A stretch of 64,000 nt of DNA from CAYUPI01 sp964446585. Its GTDB lineage: Bacteria; Verrucomicrobiota; Verrucomicrobiia; Limisphaerales; UBA8199. The notes below the pieces were generated by a model. It had not been told where the DNA came from. It made no database searches and saw only the letters and a list, made by a program, of their open reading frames with translations. Below, piece by piece: positions 26,536 through 34,305 of this stretch; within the stretch, counting starts at the first letter, position 1, and each line of letters opens with the position of its first letter. The stretch spans positions 1 to 64,000 of the forward strand of contig CAYUPI010000023.1 in NCBI GenBank assembly GCA_964446585.1. Direction: 5' to 3'. Both the position numbers and the translations under genes were made by a program.

Positions 26536-27210
26536 ATGTCGTATTACGCAGACCTCACAAACTACACCTACACTCCGAGTTTTTGTCGGCCAAAGACCCT
26601 CAACGTGGCCTGGCTTGATAGCCGGCATCCCTTCGAGACCGCTAGGCCCCCCAAGTGGATGATCAAGAAACTATGGGCTTACTGTCAGTTTTCCCTCGCT
26701 GAGGACCGGGGTTTTCACGAGTGTAACCTGCCTGATTGCCGCGGACCCGCCAGAAAGGTAAAGCCGCTTTACTTTGGCGGAAAGCCCCCGACTGAAGGTG
26801 AGCTTCATGAAAGGTACGACCAGCGTCGCAGGGCTCTCCACTCTAGGCCAGGCCGCCTCGCCATGACTCATTTGGCTGAAGAGCTGGTGGCGCTCGACCG
26901 GGGCCTCAGCAGGGCCCTCCGTGGACACTCCAAAATGACCTTAGGCGTTCACCCCGACAGCGGCGACCGGATCGACTTGGGCTATGCCGAGATAAGAGTC
27001 TTTGGCCAAAGGGGGAAGATTTATGCCGCACCAAACATGCTGTACCATTACGTTACTGTTCATCATTACAAGCCACCAGATTCATTTGTTCAGGCGCTGA
27101 AGCACAGTCCGTGTCCACCGGACCCGGAATACCTTGATCGGCTGTCGGCCCTCCGATTACCGCTTTCGCTCGAGCAATCCTATCGGCGATCTCGACAAGC
27201 ACAAGATTGA
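26536..27210 (+). CDS. DUF7919-like protein, copy 1
   Basis: This 224-residue cytoplasmic protein has a close paralogue at 27618-28313. Shared features in order are MSYYxDL, a Val/Ala-x-WLD-x-x-H-x-FETARP-x-KW segment, GFHECxLPxCxGPA (possible metal site, His-x-Cys-x3-5-Cys), GVHPxxGxRIxLGYAxI, and the C-terminal IYAxPNMLxHYVTVHxYKPPD. The pattern resembles short proteins known mainly from Streptomyces (DUF7919, recalled from memory). Start ATG 26536 is chosen to match copy 2; GTG 26524 is also in frame. It is followed 38 bp later by a decayed copy of the secreted partner gene. The function is unknown. Confidence 0.65.
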   Translation: MSYYADLTNYTYTPSFCRPKTLNVAWLDSRHPFETARPPKWMIKKLWAYCQFSLAEDRGFHECNLPDCRGPARKVKPLYFGGKPPTEGELHERYDQRRRALHSRPGRLAMTHLAEELVALDRGLSRALRGHSKMTLGVHPDSGDRIDLGYAEIRVFGQRGKIYAAPNMLYHYVTVHHYKPPDSFVQALKHSPCPPDPEYLDRLSALRLPLSLEQSYRRSRQAQD

Positions 27211-27248
27211 AAAGGGTTACAGGGAAACGAATGCCTGGCTGAACTATT

Positions 27249-27597
27249 ATGAAAGTTCAATTCTCGCTTATTACCTTATTTTGCGTTTGCTAATTGGTGC
27301 GAAAGCAACCCATGCAACCTTGTAGCTCAGAGTTGCGCAATCGACGATCTACAGCCAAAAGATCGTGGCGAAAATGGAGTTGCAGAACACTTTCAGTAAC
27401 AGCATCGAGTCAGCACGAGCGGTTCTATTTCTGTCGGATGAAGCCGGCAAGGTTGTCGGCCAGGAGACGCGCTGGATTGCCGGCGGGACCAATGACCAAC
27501 CACGTCTCGGTCCTGACGCCAAGATCACAGTTAATTTCGACGTCCAATCCGGCAAACCTTCATGAAAACCAAGGTCACGGTCATACGTACAGATTGA
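27249..27597 (+). pseudogene. Decayed copy of the secreted partner gene (28329-28739)
   Basis: An ATG at 27249 begins a signal-peptide-like start (MKVQFSLITLFCVC) that hits a stop at once. The homologous body appears in another frame from about 27333: VAKMELQNTFSNSIESARAV, LFLSDEAGKVVGQETRWIAGG, then FDVQSGKPS and a stop. A further frame shift continues it (FMKTKVTVIRTD). The intact copy reads VKLEMQNTFTNKIESARGV and KTKVTITRIV at the same places. At least two frameshifts and a shortened end make this a pseudogene, in the same position relative to DUF7919-like copy 1 as the intact gene has to copy 2. Confidence 0.8.
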
Positions 27598-27617
27598 TCT
27601 AGCAGGCCTAAGTCCCT

Positions 27618-28313
27618 ATGAGTTATTACCCTGATCTTTCAAAGCAGTACGGCCACCGCAAGACCTTCCGTGTAGGGTGGCTAGACGCAGGGCACGCCTT
27701 CGAGACTGCTCGGCCGGCTAAATGGCTCGTTGAGAAATTGTGGGCGCATTGCGCCCACGTATTCAATCCTTCAGGCGGTTTTCACGAGTGTGATTTGCCC
27801 TATTGTCCAGGACCAGCAAAAAAGCACAGGGATGGCTACAATGGTGCGAAACGACCAAAGCTTACTGAAATTTACCAAAGCCTCGCCCGGCATAGAGAAT
27901 TCATGCTGGGTTGGCGGCGAGGCCGGCTCCCGAAGCTGTTTCTGTACAACCAACTGGCGATGCTCGATCAAGCGCTCCGAAACGAGTTGCGGGGGTACTC
28001 GAGAATGATCTATGGCGTCCACCCAAGAACGGGGGAGCGAATCGAGCTGGGCTACGCGGACATACTTGTTTTTGGCGACGACGGGAGGATCTACGCCTCA
28101 CCGAATATGCTGTTTCATTACGTGACCGTTCATCGTTACAAACCCCCTGATCAGTTTCTGGAAGCGCTCAAAAATAGCCCCTGCCCTCCGCAGCCCGAGT
28201 ACTTAATCCTCCTGGAAAGAGTTGGGTTTCCCGCAAAGTATGTGCAGGTGTACGCAGAGCTTTGGGAAAAAACAAAGATGCGTAAAACTGCAAGCAAGCC
28301 GAACTCGACTTAA
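27618..28313 (+). CDS. DUF7919-like protein, copy 2
   Basis: This 231-residue paralogue of the gene at 26536 has the same layout: MSYYPDLSKQYG, VGWLDAGHAFETARPAKWLV, GFHECDLPYCPGPAKK, MIYGVHPRTGERIELGYADI, IYASPNMLFHYVTVHRYKPP, CPPQPEYLILLERVG. Divergence from copy 1 is spread along the length, so the duplication is not recent. No signal peptide or membrane segment is present. It is followed 15 bp later by the intact secreted partner gene, so the pair is probably one transcriptional unit. Base composition around both copies is more A/T-rich than the neighbouring core genes, which hints at transfer. Confidence 0.68.
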   Translation: MSYYPDLSKQYGHRKTFRVGWLDAGHAFETARPAKWLVEKLWAHCAHVFNPSGGFHECDLPYCPGPAKKHRDGYNGAKRPKLTEIYQSLARHREFMLGWRRGRLPKLFLYNQLAMLDQALRNELRGYSRMIYGVHPRTGERIELGYADILVFGDDGRIYASPNMLFHYVTVHRYKPPDQFLEALKNSPCPPQPEYLILLERVGFPAKYVQVYAELWEKTKMRKTASKPNST

Positions 28314-28328
28314 GTTGACTACCCTAAT

Positions 28329-28739
28329 ATGAAACAATCAAGAGCAGCCGCTGTTGTAACCCTCTCCTTAATTCTGCTCGCGGGCGTGACACAAGCAGGC
28401 CTTGCAATCAAGCTCGGCGAGTCCAAGACCTACGGCCAAAAGACCCTCGTAAAGCTGGAGATGCAGAACACCTTTACCAACAAAATTGAATCGGCGCGCG
28501 GTGTTCTGTTTCTCCTGGACGACAGCGGCAAAGTCCTCAGCCAGGAGACCCGCTGGATCATTGGTGGAACGAAAGACCGGCCGGCCCTGGCCGCAGGCGC
28601 CAGGACGAGTTTCACTTTTGTCCTCCAATCGAAAGCTCCTTTCACGAAGACCAAGGTCACCATTACGCGGATTGTCCTTGAGGGTGGCAGACTCGCTGAT
28701 CCAAGCAAGGACGTGCAAATCGAGCCGGCAGCAAAGTGA
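28329..28739 (+). CDS. Small secreted FxLYD-like domain protein
   Basis: This 136-residue exported protein has a signal peptide (AAAVVTLSLILLAGVTQAG). The mature part is a single beta-sandwich-like domain: LVKLEMQNTFTNKIESARGV, LFLLDDSGKVLSQETRWIIG, then ARTSFTFVLQSK and KTKVTITRIVLEGG. The pattern of a buried beta-strand, a sentence about altered valence (LDDSGKVL), and a terminal Thr-Phe-rich strand resembles FxLYD-type domains of secreted bacterial proteins. It is paired with DUF7919-like copy 2. The pseudogene at 27249 is its duplicate. The role is unknown. Confidence 0.6.
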   Translation: MKQSRAAAVVTLSLILLAGVTQAGLAIKLGESKTYGQKTLVKLEMQNTFTNKIESARGVLFLLDDSGKVLSQETRWIIGGTKDRPALAAGARTSFTFVLQSKAPFTKTKVTITRIVLEGGRLADPSKDVQIEPAAK

Positions 28740-28751
28740 TCTCCGGAGGCC

Positions 28752-30002
28752 TTATACGCTGTACTGCGGAATTTTCAATCGCTCGCCGTCTTTCAGGGCC
28801 GATTGGTGCGCCACAATGCCGGGAACCGTCATGTTCAGAGCCATGGTGATGTCCACCAGCGGCTGTCGATTCTGCAGAATGGCGGTGACAAATTCGTTCA
28901 TCAAGTAGCCATGCGAGCCGCCATGACCGCCGGTCTCAACGCCAGGCGGCAGCGGCGGGCGGAGGACCGCAGGAAGTTTTCGCTCCAGCCCCTCGTACTT
29001 GCCGTAAAACGAGCCTTTCTGGCCGCGGATGCGGCCCATTTCTCCACCGTAGCCCGCCGTGTCCCAACTGACGGCCATGCGCGATGTGCCGGCTTCATTC
29101 GTACGGAAAAGCGCCACCTCGGTGCCAAAGGGATTTTTGTAACGATTGTTCGCCGGTTGCAGATGGTGCAGGCGGCTGGCCACGCCATGGCAACTGACCT
29201 CGGTGAAACTGCCTCCCGTCACACCCACGTAGTAGGCGTTCGAGTGCGTCGGATACCACTGCGGCGGCAGGCCGACGCGCCATTCCTTGTAGGACGGCAG
29301 CGGCTCTTCCATGTAATGAAAATATTCGCCCTCGGAGTATGAGAGCTTGCCAAAAGCGCCTGCGCGGTAGAGTTGGCGCATCGCGTGGAGATCTTCGTGA
29401 AAACAGGAAGTCTCGAACATCATGTACTTGAGGCCGCTGGTTTTCACCGCCTGAAACAGATGATTCGCATCCTCCAGCGAACCAAAAACCGCCGGCACAG
29501 CCGAAGCCACATGCTTGCCGTGTTTGAGCACCTCGATGCAGTGGCAGGCGTGGCTGGGTGCATCAGTCGCGACGAAAACTGCTTCGATCTGCTTGTCTTT
29601 GACCAGCTCCTCCAACGAGGGGTAGGTCCTGGCGCAGCGGCATTCTTTAGCCAGCTCGGCGCATCGGTCGGGTATGAGATCGCTCACCGCCATGATCTCG
29701 ACGTTTGGATGATTCTGGAAGCCGAACTGCGCGCCAAATTTGCAGACACCGTAGCCAACGATTCCGACGCGGACTTTTTTATCGGAAACAGGCTGCCAGT
29801 TCTTTGACGCGTTCGGGTCATTGGGGGCTTTCTCAACTCCCTGGATCGGCTGCTCGCCGCCTCGCGCCCTGCTCGCGAAGCCCAATGCGGTGGCGCTCAG
29901 GGTCAGGGCGTGGAGAAAGGAACGGCGGGTGATGGCTGCATGCGCGGGCGGCTGGGCGGAAGCTGCGCCTTTATTTGAAAATTCCTGCTTGGATGAATTC
30001 AT
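28752..30002 (-). CDS. Tat-exported Gfo/Idh/MocA family oxidoreductase
   Basis: This 416-residue NAD(P)-dependent sugar oxidoreductase-like protein has a Tat signal (ITRRSFLHALTLSATALGFA). The N-terminal Rossmann domain has VRVGIVGYGVCKFGAQFG, then VSDLIPDRCAELAKEC, VFVATDAPSHACHCIEVLKH, GKHVASAVPA. The GFO C-terminal alpha/beta domain has FHEDLHAMRQLYRAGAFGKL, GGSFTEVSCHGVASRLHHL and GSHGYLMNEFVTAIL. The usual catalytic E-K-P motif after the third strand is replaced by SAVPAVFG, so activity may differ from classical members. Exported members of this family are very common in Verrucomicrobiota and Planctomycetes and are thought to act on glycans. It converges on the partner gene at 28739. Confidence 0.86.
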   Translation of the reverse strand: MNSSKQEFSNKGAASAQPPAHAAITRRSFLHALTLSATALGFASRARGGEQPIQGVEKAPNDPNASKNWQPVSDKKVRVGIVGYGVCKFGAQFGFQNHPNVEIMAVSDLIPDRCAELAKECRCARTYPSLEELVKDKQIEAVFVATDAPSHACHCIEVLKHGKHVASAVPAVFGSLEDANHLFQAVKTSGLKYMMFETSCFHEDLHAMRQLYRAGAFGKLSYSEGEYFHYMEEPLPSYKEWRVGLPPQWYPTHSNAYYVGVTGGSFTEVSCHGVASRLHHLQPANNRYKNPFGTEVALFRTNEAGTSRMAVSWDTAGYGGEMGRIRGQKGSFYGKYEGLERKLPAVLRPPLPPGVETGGHGGSHGYLMNEFVTAILQNRQPLVDITMALNMTVPGIVAHQSALKDGERLKIPQYSV

Positions 30003-30034
30003 GAACCCGAGAGTGGACCGGAGCGAAGCGGGGT

Positions 30035-30089
30035 CAAGTTTGAAGTGATTTGACGCTTGGCGAGTTTAGGCGAAAGCGGAGCGCGGCTG
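30035..30089. repeat. 55-bp duplicate at left edge of scaffold gap
   Basis: This 55-bp sequence (beginning CAAGTTTGAAGTG) is identical to 30190-30244 on the other side of the N run. It is most simply one locus represented twice by two contig ends. Its end also contains the first bases of the 34-bp inverted repeat described at 30233. Confidence 0.9.
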
Positions 30090-30189
30090 NNNNNNNNNNN
30101 NNNNNNNNNNNNNNNNNNNNNNNNNNNNNNNNNNNNNNNNNNNNNNNNNNNNNNNNNNNNNNNNNNNNNNNNNNNNNNNNNNNNNNNNN
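30090..30189. other. Assembly gap of 100 N
   Basis: Exactly 100 N join two contigs. Both edges carry the same 55-bp word, which suggests overlapping contig ends rather than missing sequence, and the gap length is a placeholder. Confidence 0.95.
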
Positions 30190-30232
30190 CAAGTTTGAAG
30201 TGATTTGACGCTTGGCGAGTTTAGGCGAAAGC

Positions 30233-30349
30233 GGAGCGCGGCTGTGGCGAAGCCCAGCCGCAGCACACACAAATGGACTGCGCCTTCAATTCGTCGGACA
30301 CTCTCGAATTGGACCGTGCTGCGGCTGGGCTTCGCCACAGCCGCGCTCC
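30233..30349. repeat. Perfect 34-bp inverted repeat with 49-bp loop
   Basis: The arms 30233-30266 and 30316-30349 are exact reverse complements over 34 bp, beginning GGAGCGCGGCTGTGGCGAAG. They are GC-rich and separated by 49 bp. The element lies between the divergent oxidoreductase and glycosidase genes. An incomplete copy of the left arm at the gap edge (30078-30089) suggests that this element occurs many times in the genome and broke the assembly. Confidence 0.9.
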
Positions 30350-30445
30350 CTAGACTTACCGCTCGCTTACCGGTGAGTCACCATTTTAGTTTCAACCAAG
30401 GTCAATAGGTCCTAAGATCGGTATCGACTTTGACTAACCTTCAAC

Positions 30446-32479
30446 ATGCCCTCGAAACATCGCTCACCTTACCGGAAAGTGTTAGACGCCCTGTTTTTGA
30501 CAGCCGTTCTGTTGGCGTTCTCTGCCCGTGCGCGCGCAGGAGAGGCTCCTTATTATCGCGACCTGTTTCCCGGTACCTGGGTGGCGCATGATGCCCTGGG
30601 CCGGAACATGCCGACCTGCGCCGAGGTCGGGCCGGTCAAGATCGACCACCGCCGCGTCGTGGGCATTTTCTACATCACGTGGCACAGCGATTCGCAACAC
30701 CGACTGAAGAGCCCGTACGCGGCGGACGTGAGCCGGATCCTTGCCACGGATCCCAACGCCCGACTGGACGCCGGACATAAGCTTTGGACGGAGGGCATGT
30801 ATCATTGGGGCGAACCGGAGGCAGGCTACTTTCTGAGCAACGATGAATATGTCATCCGCAAAGACATGTCGATGCTCGCCGATGCGGGAGTCGATGTCCT
30901 GGTGATGGACGTCACCAACGCAGTGCGCTACTGGGACGAATGGGAAATGATCTTTGCGGTGATGCAAAAGATGAAAGCCGAAGGCAATCGCGTGCCTCAG
31001 TTCTGTTTCTGGGCGTTCAACGGACCGGTGATTACCGTCGTGCAGGACTTATACGACAAGATCTACAAGGTGGGAAAACACCAGGATCTGTGGTTCATTT
31101 GGGACGGCAAACCGCTGCTGCTCTACAACGGCAACCCCAGCGTGGACGCGAACGGCAAAGGAGTGCCCAACCCGAATCCACACTACGACGCGGCTGCTAA
31201 AGCCGACGAGAAAAAACCGCATCACGGCGACCCCGACTACACCGAGGAGTTTTACAAGGACTACACGAGAGAAGTGAAGAGCTTCTTCACTCTGCGCGGG
31301 ATGTGGTGGGGCTACTGGGAATGGGCCGGGAAACGCTACGTAGGCACTGAGGACAACTGGAGCTTCGGTTTGGACATGGGGGATAAAAGAGTTGCGGCCA
31401 TGAGCCCGGAGGAGCTGGTTTCGAGGCATAACGGCCAGAAAGAAGAAGCCGCCGTCACACCCGCTCAACATCCTTCGAGCCTGACCGGCAAATCCTGGAC
31501 GCGTGAACGCGGCGAGCCGGTCCTGAACGAATTTGATCTGCCGGAGCCAACTTACGTTCCGTGGTTGGGCCGAAAGGTCGCGCATCCCGAAGGCTACGGC
31601 ATCTATTTCCAGCAGCGCTGGGACGAGGCAATCCAGGGCGACCCGCAGTTTCTCTATATCAACGACTGGAACGAATGGATTGCGGGCAAGTATCCGCCCT
31701 CAGGCCAGCCGACCACCAAATTCATGCGCCGGGATAGCACATTTTTCTTCGTTGACCAATACAATGCGGAGTTCAACCGCTCTCTGCAGCCCATGAAAGG
31801 CGGATACACTGACAATTACTACATGCAGATGGCTGCGAACATCCGCCGATATAAAGGCGTTCGACCGATACCGGAGTTGAGTGGTTTTCATCCGATCAAA
31901 ATTGACGGAGAATTCGCGGACTGGGCGGGCGTCGAGGTCGAGTACCGCGACACGGTTGGGGACACCTTCCACCGCGATTACGGCGGTTATGGCGGGCTGC
32001 GCTATACAAACGACACCGGCCGCAACGATATCGTCACCAGCAAAGTCGCCGTGGATCGCGGCACAGTCTATTTTTACGTGGAGACAAAAGACGCGCTCAC
32101 CCCGCATACCGGAACGAACTGGATGCTTCTGTTGATCGACGCCGATCAAAACCCCAACACCGGCTGGTACGGTTATGATTACCTGATCAATCAGCGGATT
32201 GTGGATGGCAAGACCACGACGCTCCGACGCTATGCTCCCAATGTCGGCGGTGGTCAGTGGCTCGAAGTGGCCCGCCTCAACTTTCGCTATGCGGGCAAGG
32301 CGCTGGAACTGGCCGTTCCGCGCAAGCTCTTAGACTTGAAGGGTGACGCATTCTCCTTTGACTTCCATTGGTGCGATAACCCGACCGACCTGAAAGATCC
32401 GATCTCGCTTTGCACCAGCGGCGACAGCGCGCCCAACCGGCGGTTCAATTACCGCTGCATCTGGAAGAAGAAGATGTAG
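30446..32479 (+). CDS. Secreted GH99/GH71-like glycosidase with C-terminal CBM9-like domain
   Basis: This 677-residue exported protein has the signal sequence ALFLTAVLLAFSARARAGE. Residues 60-420 look like the GH99/GH71-like TIM barrel of alpha-mannan/alpha-glucan-cleaving enzymes: VVGIFYITWHSD, MSMLADAGVDVLVMDVTNA, FCFWAFNG, WFIWDGKPLLLYN, GMWWGYWEWAG, ISINDWNEW-like FLYINDWNEWIAG. Residues 480-677 begin IKIDGEFADWAGVEVEY and contain LLLIDADQNPNTGWYGYDYL, the pattern of CBM9/DOMON-like domains. The specific substrate is unknown. The stop codon lies inside the repeat element at 32475, so the repeat touches the gene end. Confidence 0.68.
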   Translation: MPSKHRSPYRKVLDALFLTAVLLAFSARARAGEAPYYRDLFPGTWVAHDALGRNMPTCAEVGPVKIDHRRVVGIFYITWHSDSQHRLKSPYAADVSRILATDPNARLDAGHKLWTEGMYHWGEPEAGYFLSNDEYVIRKDMSMLADAGVDVLVMDVTNAVRYWDEWEMIFAVMQKMKAEGNRVPQFCFWAFNGPVITVVQDLYDKIYKVGKHQDLWFIWDGKPLLLYNGNPSVDANGKGVPNPNPHYDAAAKADEKKPHHGDPDYTEEFYKDYTREVKSFFTLRGMWWGYWEWAGKRYVGTEDNWSFGLDMGDKRVAAMSPEELVSRHNGQKEEAAVTPAQHPSSLTGKSWTRERGEPVLNEFDLPEPTYVPWLGRKVAHPEGYGIYFQQRWDEAIQGDPQFLYINDWNEWIAGKYPPSGQPTTKFMRRDSTFFFVDQYNAEFNRSLQPMKGGYTDNYYMQMAANIRRYKGVRPIPELSGFHPIKIDGEFADWAGVEVEYRDTVGDTFHRDYGGYGGLRYTNDTGRNDIVTSKVAVDRGTVYFYVETKDALTPHTGTNWMLLLIDADQNPNTGWYGYDYLINQRIVDGKTTTLRRYAPNVGGGQWLEVARLNFRYAGKALELAVPRKLLDLKGDAFSFDFHWCDNPTDLKDPISLCTSGDSAPNRRFNYRCIWKKKM

Positions 32480-32572
32480 GAGCCGACGCAAGATGTCCTC
32501 TTACCGAAGAATCCAAAATCGAAAATCGAAAATCCAAAATTGATCAGAGCCTCCTTATGTCGGCTCCTACAA
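32475..32572. repeat. Interrupted palindrome (copy 2 of the 1487-1570 family)
   Basis: The left arm starts with TGTAGGAGCCGAC at 32475, and the right arm 32546-32572 ends in GTCGGCTCCTACAA. The right arm differs from copy 1's by only two bases. The left arm is more diverged, and the loop contains repeated AAAATC words. The element encloses the stop codon of the glycosidase gene. Confidence 0.85.
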
Positions 32573-32658
32573 TATTACGACGAGCTCTAGCGAACACTAA
32601 TCCACACGAAGGTTCGTGGTCATTCGAGTCCATTGGTGGTTTCATCAACTCTCGCATT

Positions 32659-33078
32659 TTAAGCGTCCCCTATAAGAGTAATCGCAATCGTGCGGCGGCG
32701 CGGCCGGACGTCGCATTCCAGGTGAAATACCTGCTGCCAGGTGCCCAGGAGCAGCTTGCCCTCCTTGACAGGCACGGTGAGCGACGCTCCCAGCATCGTG
32801 GCCTGCAAGTGCGAGTGGCCATTGCCGTCATACCACGCCTGCTCGTGGCCGTACTCGCGGCTTGGCGGAAACAGCTTGTCCAGCATGGCGGGCAGGTCCT
32901 GCTGCAAGCCGGACTCAAATTCGATGGTGCCGATGGCGCCTGTGCTGCCGACGTTAAAGATATGCACGACACCGGAATGAACTGCGGAGGCAGTCACTAC
33001 TCGGGCGACTTCGTCCGTGAGGTCGTGCATCTGCCGATGGCCCGAGGTTTGGAGCTGGATTTCCCGCTGGTAAATCAT
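32659..33078 (-). CDS. YjbQ/UPF0047 family protein
   Basis: This 139-residue protein has the characteristic YjbQ sequence. It has IQLQTSGHRQMHDLTDEV, VVHIFNVGSTGAIGTIEFE, PPSREYGHEQAWYDGNGHSH and a C-terminal LTVPVKEGKLLLGTWQQVFH, then ECDVRPRRRT. YjbQ proteins have weak thiamine-phosphate synthase activity and can complement thiE mutants in some cases (family knowledge); their main role is uncertain. The conserved His and Glu residues (GNGHSHLQATMLG, ECD) are intact. It is followed on the same strand by the 81-residue unknown at 33119, in the opposite order, so it may not be co-transcribed. Confidence 0.9.
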   Translation of the reverse strand: MIYQREIQLQTSGHRQMHDLTDEVARVVTASAVHSGVVHIFNVGSTGAIGTIEFESGLQQDLPAMLDKLFPPSREYGHEQAWYDGNGHSHLQATMLGASLTVPVKEGKLLLGTWQQVFHLECDVRPRRRTIAITLIGDA

Positions 33079-33118
33079 CCCGACTTAGTACCACCGAACG
33101 GGCCACCGAGGCCAGATT

Positions 33119-33364
33119 TCATGACGGTCCGAGCAATTTTCGGATCTCGGTCAATTCGCTTTTCGGTTCGTCGTCCACGTGCTCGAGCTTGCCGGCGCGG
33201 CGATACCAGTAACGGCTATTGCCGAGGTCGCCTTCAATTTTGTGCAGCACGGCGTGAATCCACGCGCCGGTCGCATCCTTTTCGTGTTGCTGCACGATGT
33301 TGTGAGCAGCTTCCCAGTCGCCAGCCAGAGCCAAATCGATGGCCTTTACAAAGTCGTTGTTCAT
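33119..33364 (-). CDS. Small conserved hypothetical protein
   Basis: The product has 81 residues from ATG 33364 (MNNDFVKAID). It is helical, with AIDLALAGDWEAAHNIVQQH, KDATGAWIHAVLHKIEGD and NSRYWYRRAGK as a continuous conserved-looking core like a single TPR pair. Such short 'DWxxAHxxVQ' proteins occur widely in proteobacteria and Verrucomicrobiota without a known function. Upstream on the same strand lies the C-terminal fragment of another gene (33383-33520). Confidence 0.6.
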   Translation of the reverse strand: MNNDFVKAIDLALAGDWEAAHNIVQQHEKDATGAWIHAVLHKIEGDLGNSRYWYRRAGKLEHVDDEPKSELTEIRKLLGPS

Positions 33365-33382
33365 AAAAGTTTGCGGCCAACC

Positions 33383-33520
33383 TACCACAAGTCCCCCCAG
33401 AGCAGATCAAAGTAATTCTCCTGGTCGGAGATCAGTTTGAGACCGGCCATCGCATCGGTCAACTCATTGAGGTTCTCCAAGTCCTCGCTGCCGCCCACGG
33501 AGCCCGGCGGGCGCAAGTCG
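33383..33520 (-). pseudogene. C-terminal gene fragment
   Basis: A frame closed by TAG at 33383 reads LENLNELTDAMAGLKLISDQ, then ENYFDLLWGDLW, which looks like the end of a real protein. In-frame TAA lies about 45 codons upstream and there is no good start codon, so only the C-terminal stub of a gene remains. It sits between the 33119 gene and the RHH/PIN toxin-antitoxin pair, whose insertion may have removed the rest. Confidence 0.3.
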
Positions 33521-33580
33521 GCAGAGGCGCTTTACTTCGATCAGCTTGATCTGCAATCCATTTTATGGCAGTATAGCGCC

Positions 33581-33835
33581 ATGAGTGCCAAGCTCAAGAC
33601 AGTGCACGTCACGCTGACGCCGCAAATTGCCGAGTTGCTCGAAGCCGAAGTGGCGGCGGGGCGGTTTGCGAATCTTTCGGAGGCCGTTCGCAACGCCGCC
33701 TGGAAGGCGTTTGCCGAAGACCCCGCCGCGGACCTGCGGGCCGCCTTGAGTCAACTCGACGAATCGCCGGACGAAGCCCCGCCGGACAGCACTGCGATAG
33801 CGGCTGAAATCCGCGCCTGGCGCACCCGGCGGTGA
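33581..33835 (+). CDS. RHH-type antitoxin (ParD/CopG-like)
   Basis: This 84-residue protein starts at ATG 33581. The N-terminal ribbon-helix-helix is LKTVHVTLTPQIAELLEAEV, then AAGRFANLSEAVRNAAWKAF. A disordered acidic/proline tail (QLDESPDEAPPDSTA) follows, of the type that wraps the cognate toxin. The stop codon overlaps the GTG start of the PIN-domain toxin gene. It probably represses its own promoter together with the toxin. An A/T-rich stretch with TATGGCAGTATAGC just upstream of the start could be the promoter/operator. Confidence 0.83.
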   Translation: MSAKLKTVHVTLTPQIAELLEAEVAAGRFANLSEAVRNAAWKAFAEDPAADLRAALSQLDESPDEAPPDSTAIAAEIRAWRTRR

Positions 33836-34236
33836 AAGTCATCGTCGTTGATACCAATACCTTCATCGCGGCTGGTTGGCGCGTCAATGCGCACGCCCGG
33901 AGGGTGTTCGCGAGCGTGGCCCGGCGCCGTTTCCAGCTCGCGGTTTCAGCCGCCATCCTGGAGGAATACCGCGGCGTGAGCCAACGACCTCGATTTGTGG
34001 GGAAGAACTACGCGGGCCTGTTATCGTGGATCGAAAAGTACGCGCTGGTGGTCGAGCCGGCGCCGCTTGGGAAGGGCCGCTCGCGCGATCCTAAAGACTA
34101 CATTTTTCTTGCCTGTGCGCTAGCCGCGGGGGCCAGGTTTATTGTGTCCAGCGATCAGGACCTACTGGCGCTGAGGAAGCCGTTTGGGGTCGAAATTGTC
34201 CGGCCTGCGCAGTTCATCGCGCGCCATAAATTCTGA
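33832..34236 (+). CDS. PIN-domain toxin (COG1569-type)
   Basis: This 134-residue protein begins with GTG, overlapping the antitoxin stop as GTGA. The PIN fold is visible from the first strand VIVVDTNTFIAAGW (Asp7 near the start) through RRFQLAVSAAILEEYRGV (Glu) and DPKDYIFLACALAAGARFIV to SSDQDLL (Asp). Together they give the acidic metal-binding set of a Mg2+-dependent RNase. The typical target is tRNA or mRNA (family knowledge). Paired with the RHH protein, it forms a type II toxin-antitoxin module. Confidence 0.85.
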   Translation: MKVIVVDTNTFIAAGWRVNAHARRVFASVARRRFQLAVSAAILEEYRGVSQRPRFVGKNYAGLLSWIEKYALVVEPAPLGKGRSRDPKDYIFLACALAAGARFIVSSDQDLLALRKPFGVEIVRPAQFIARHKF

Positions 34237-34305
34237 ACCGCGGTGAACTCAAGCCGTTCTTCGCGCGAAAGGCCGACGCGCTCGTTTTGATTTCCTCGCG
34301 GCGGC

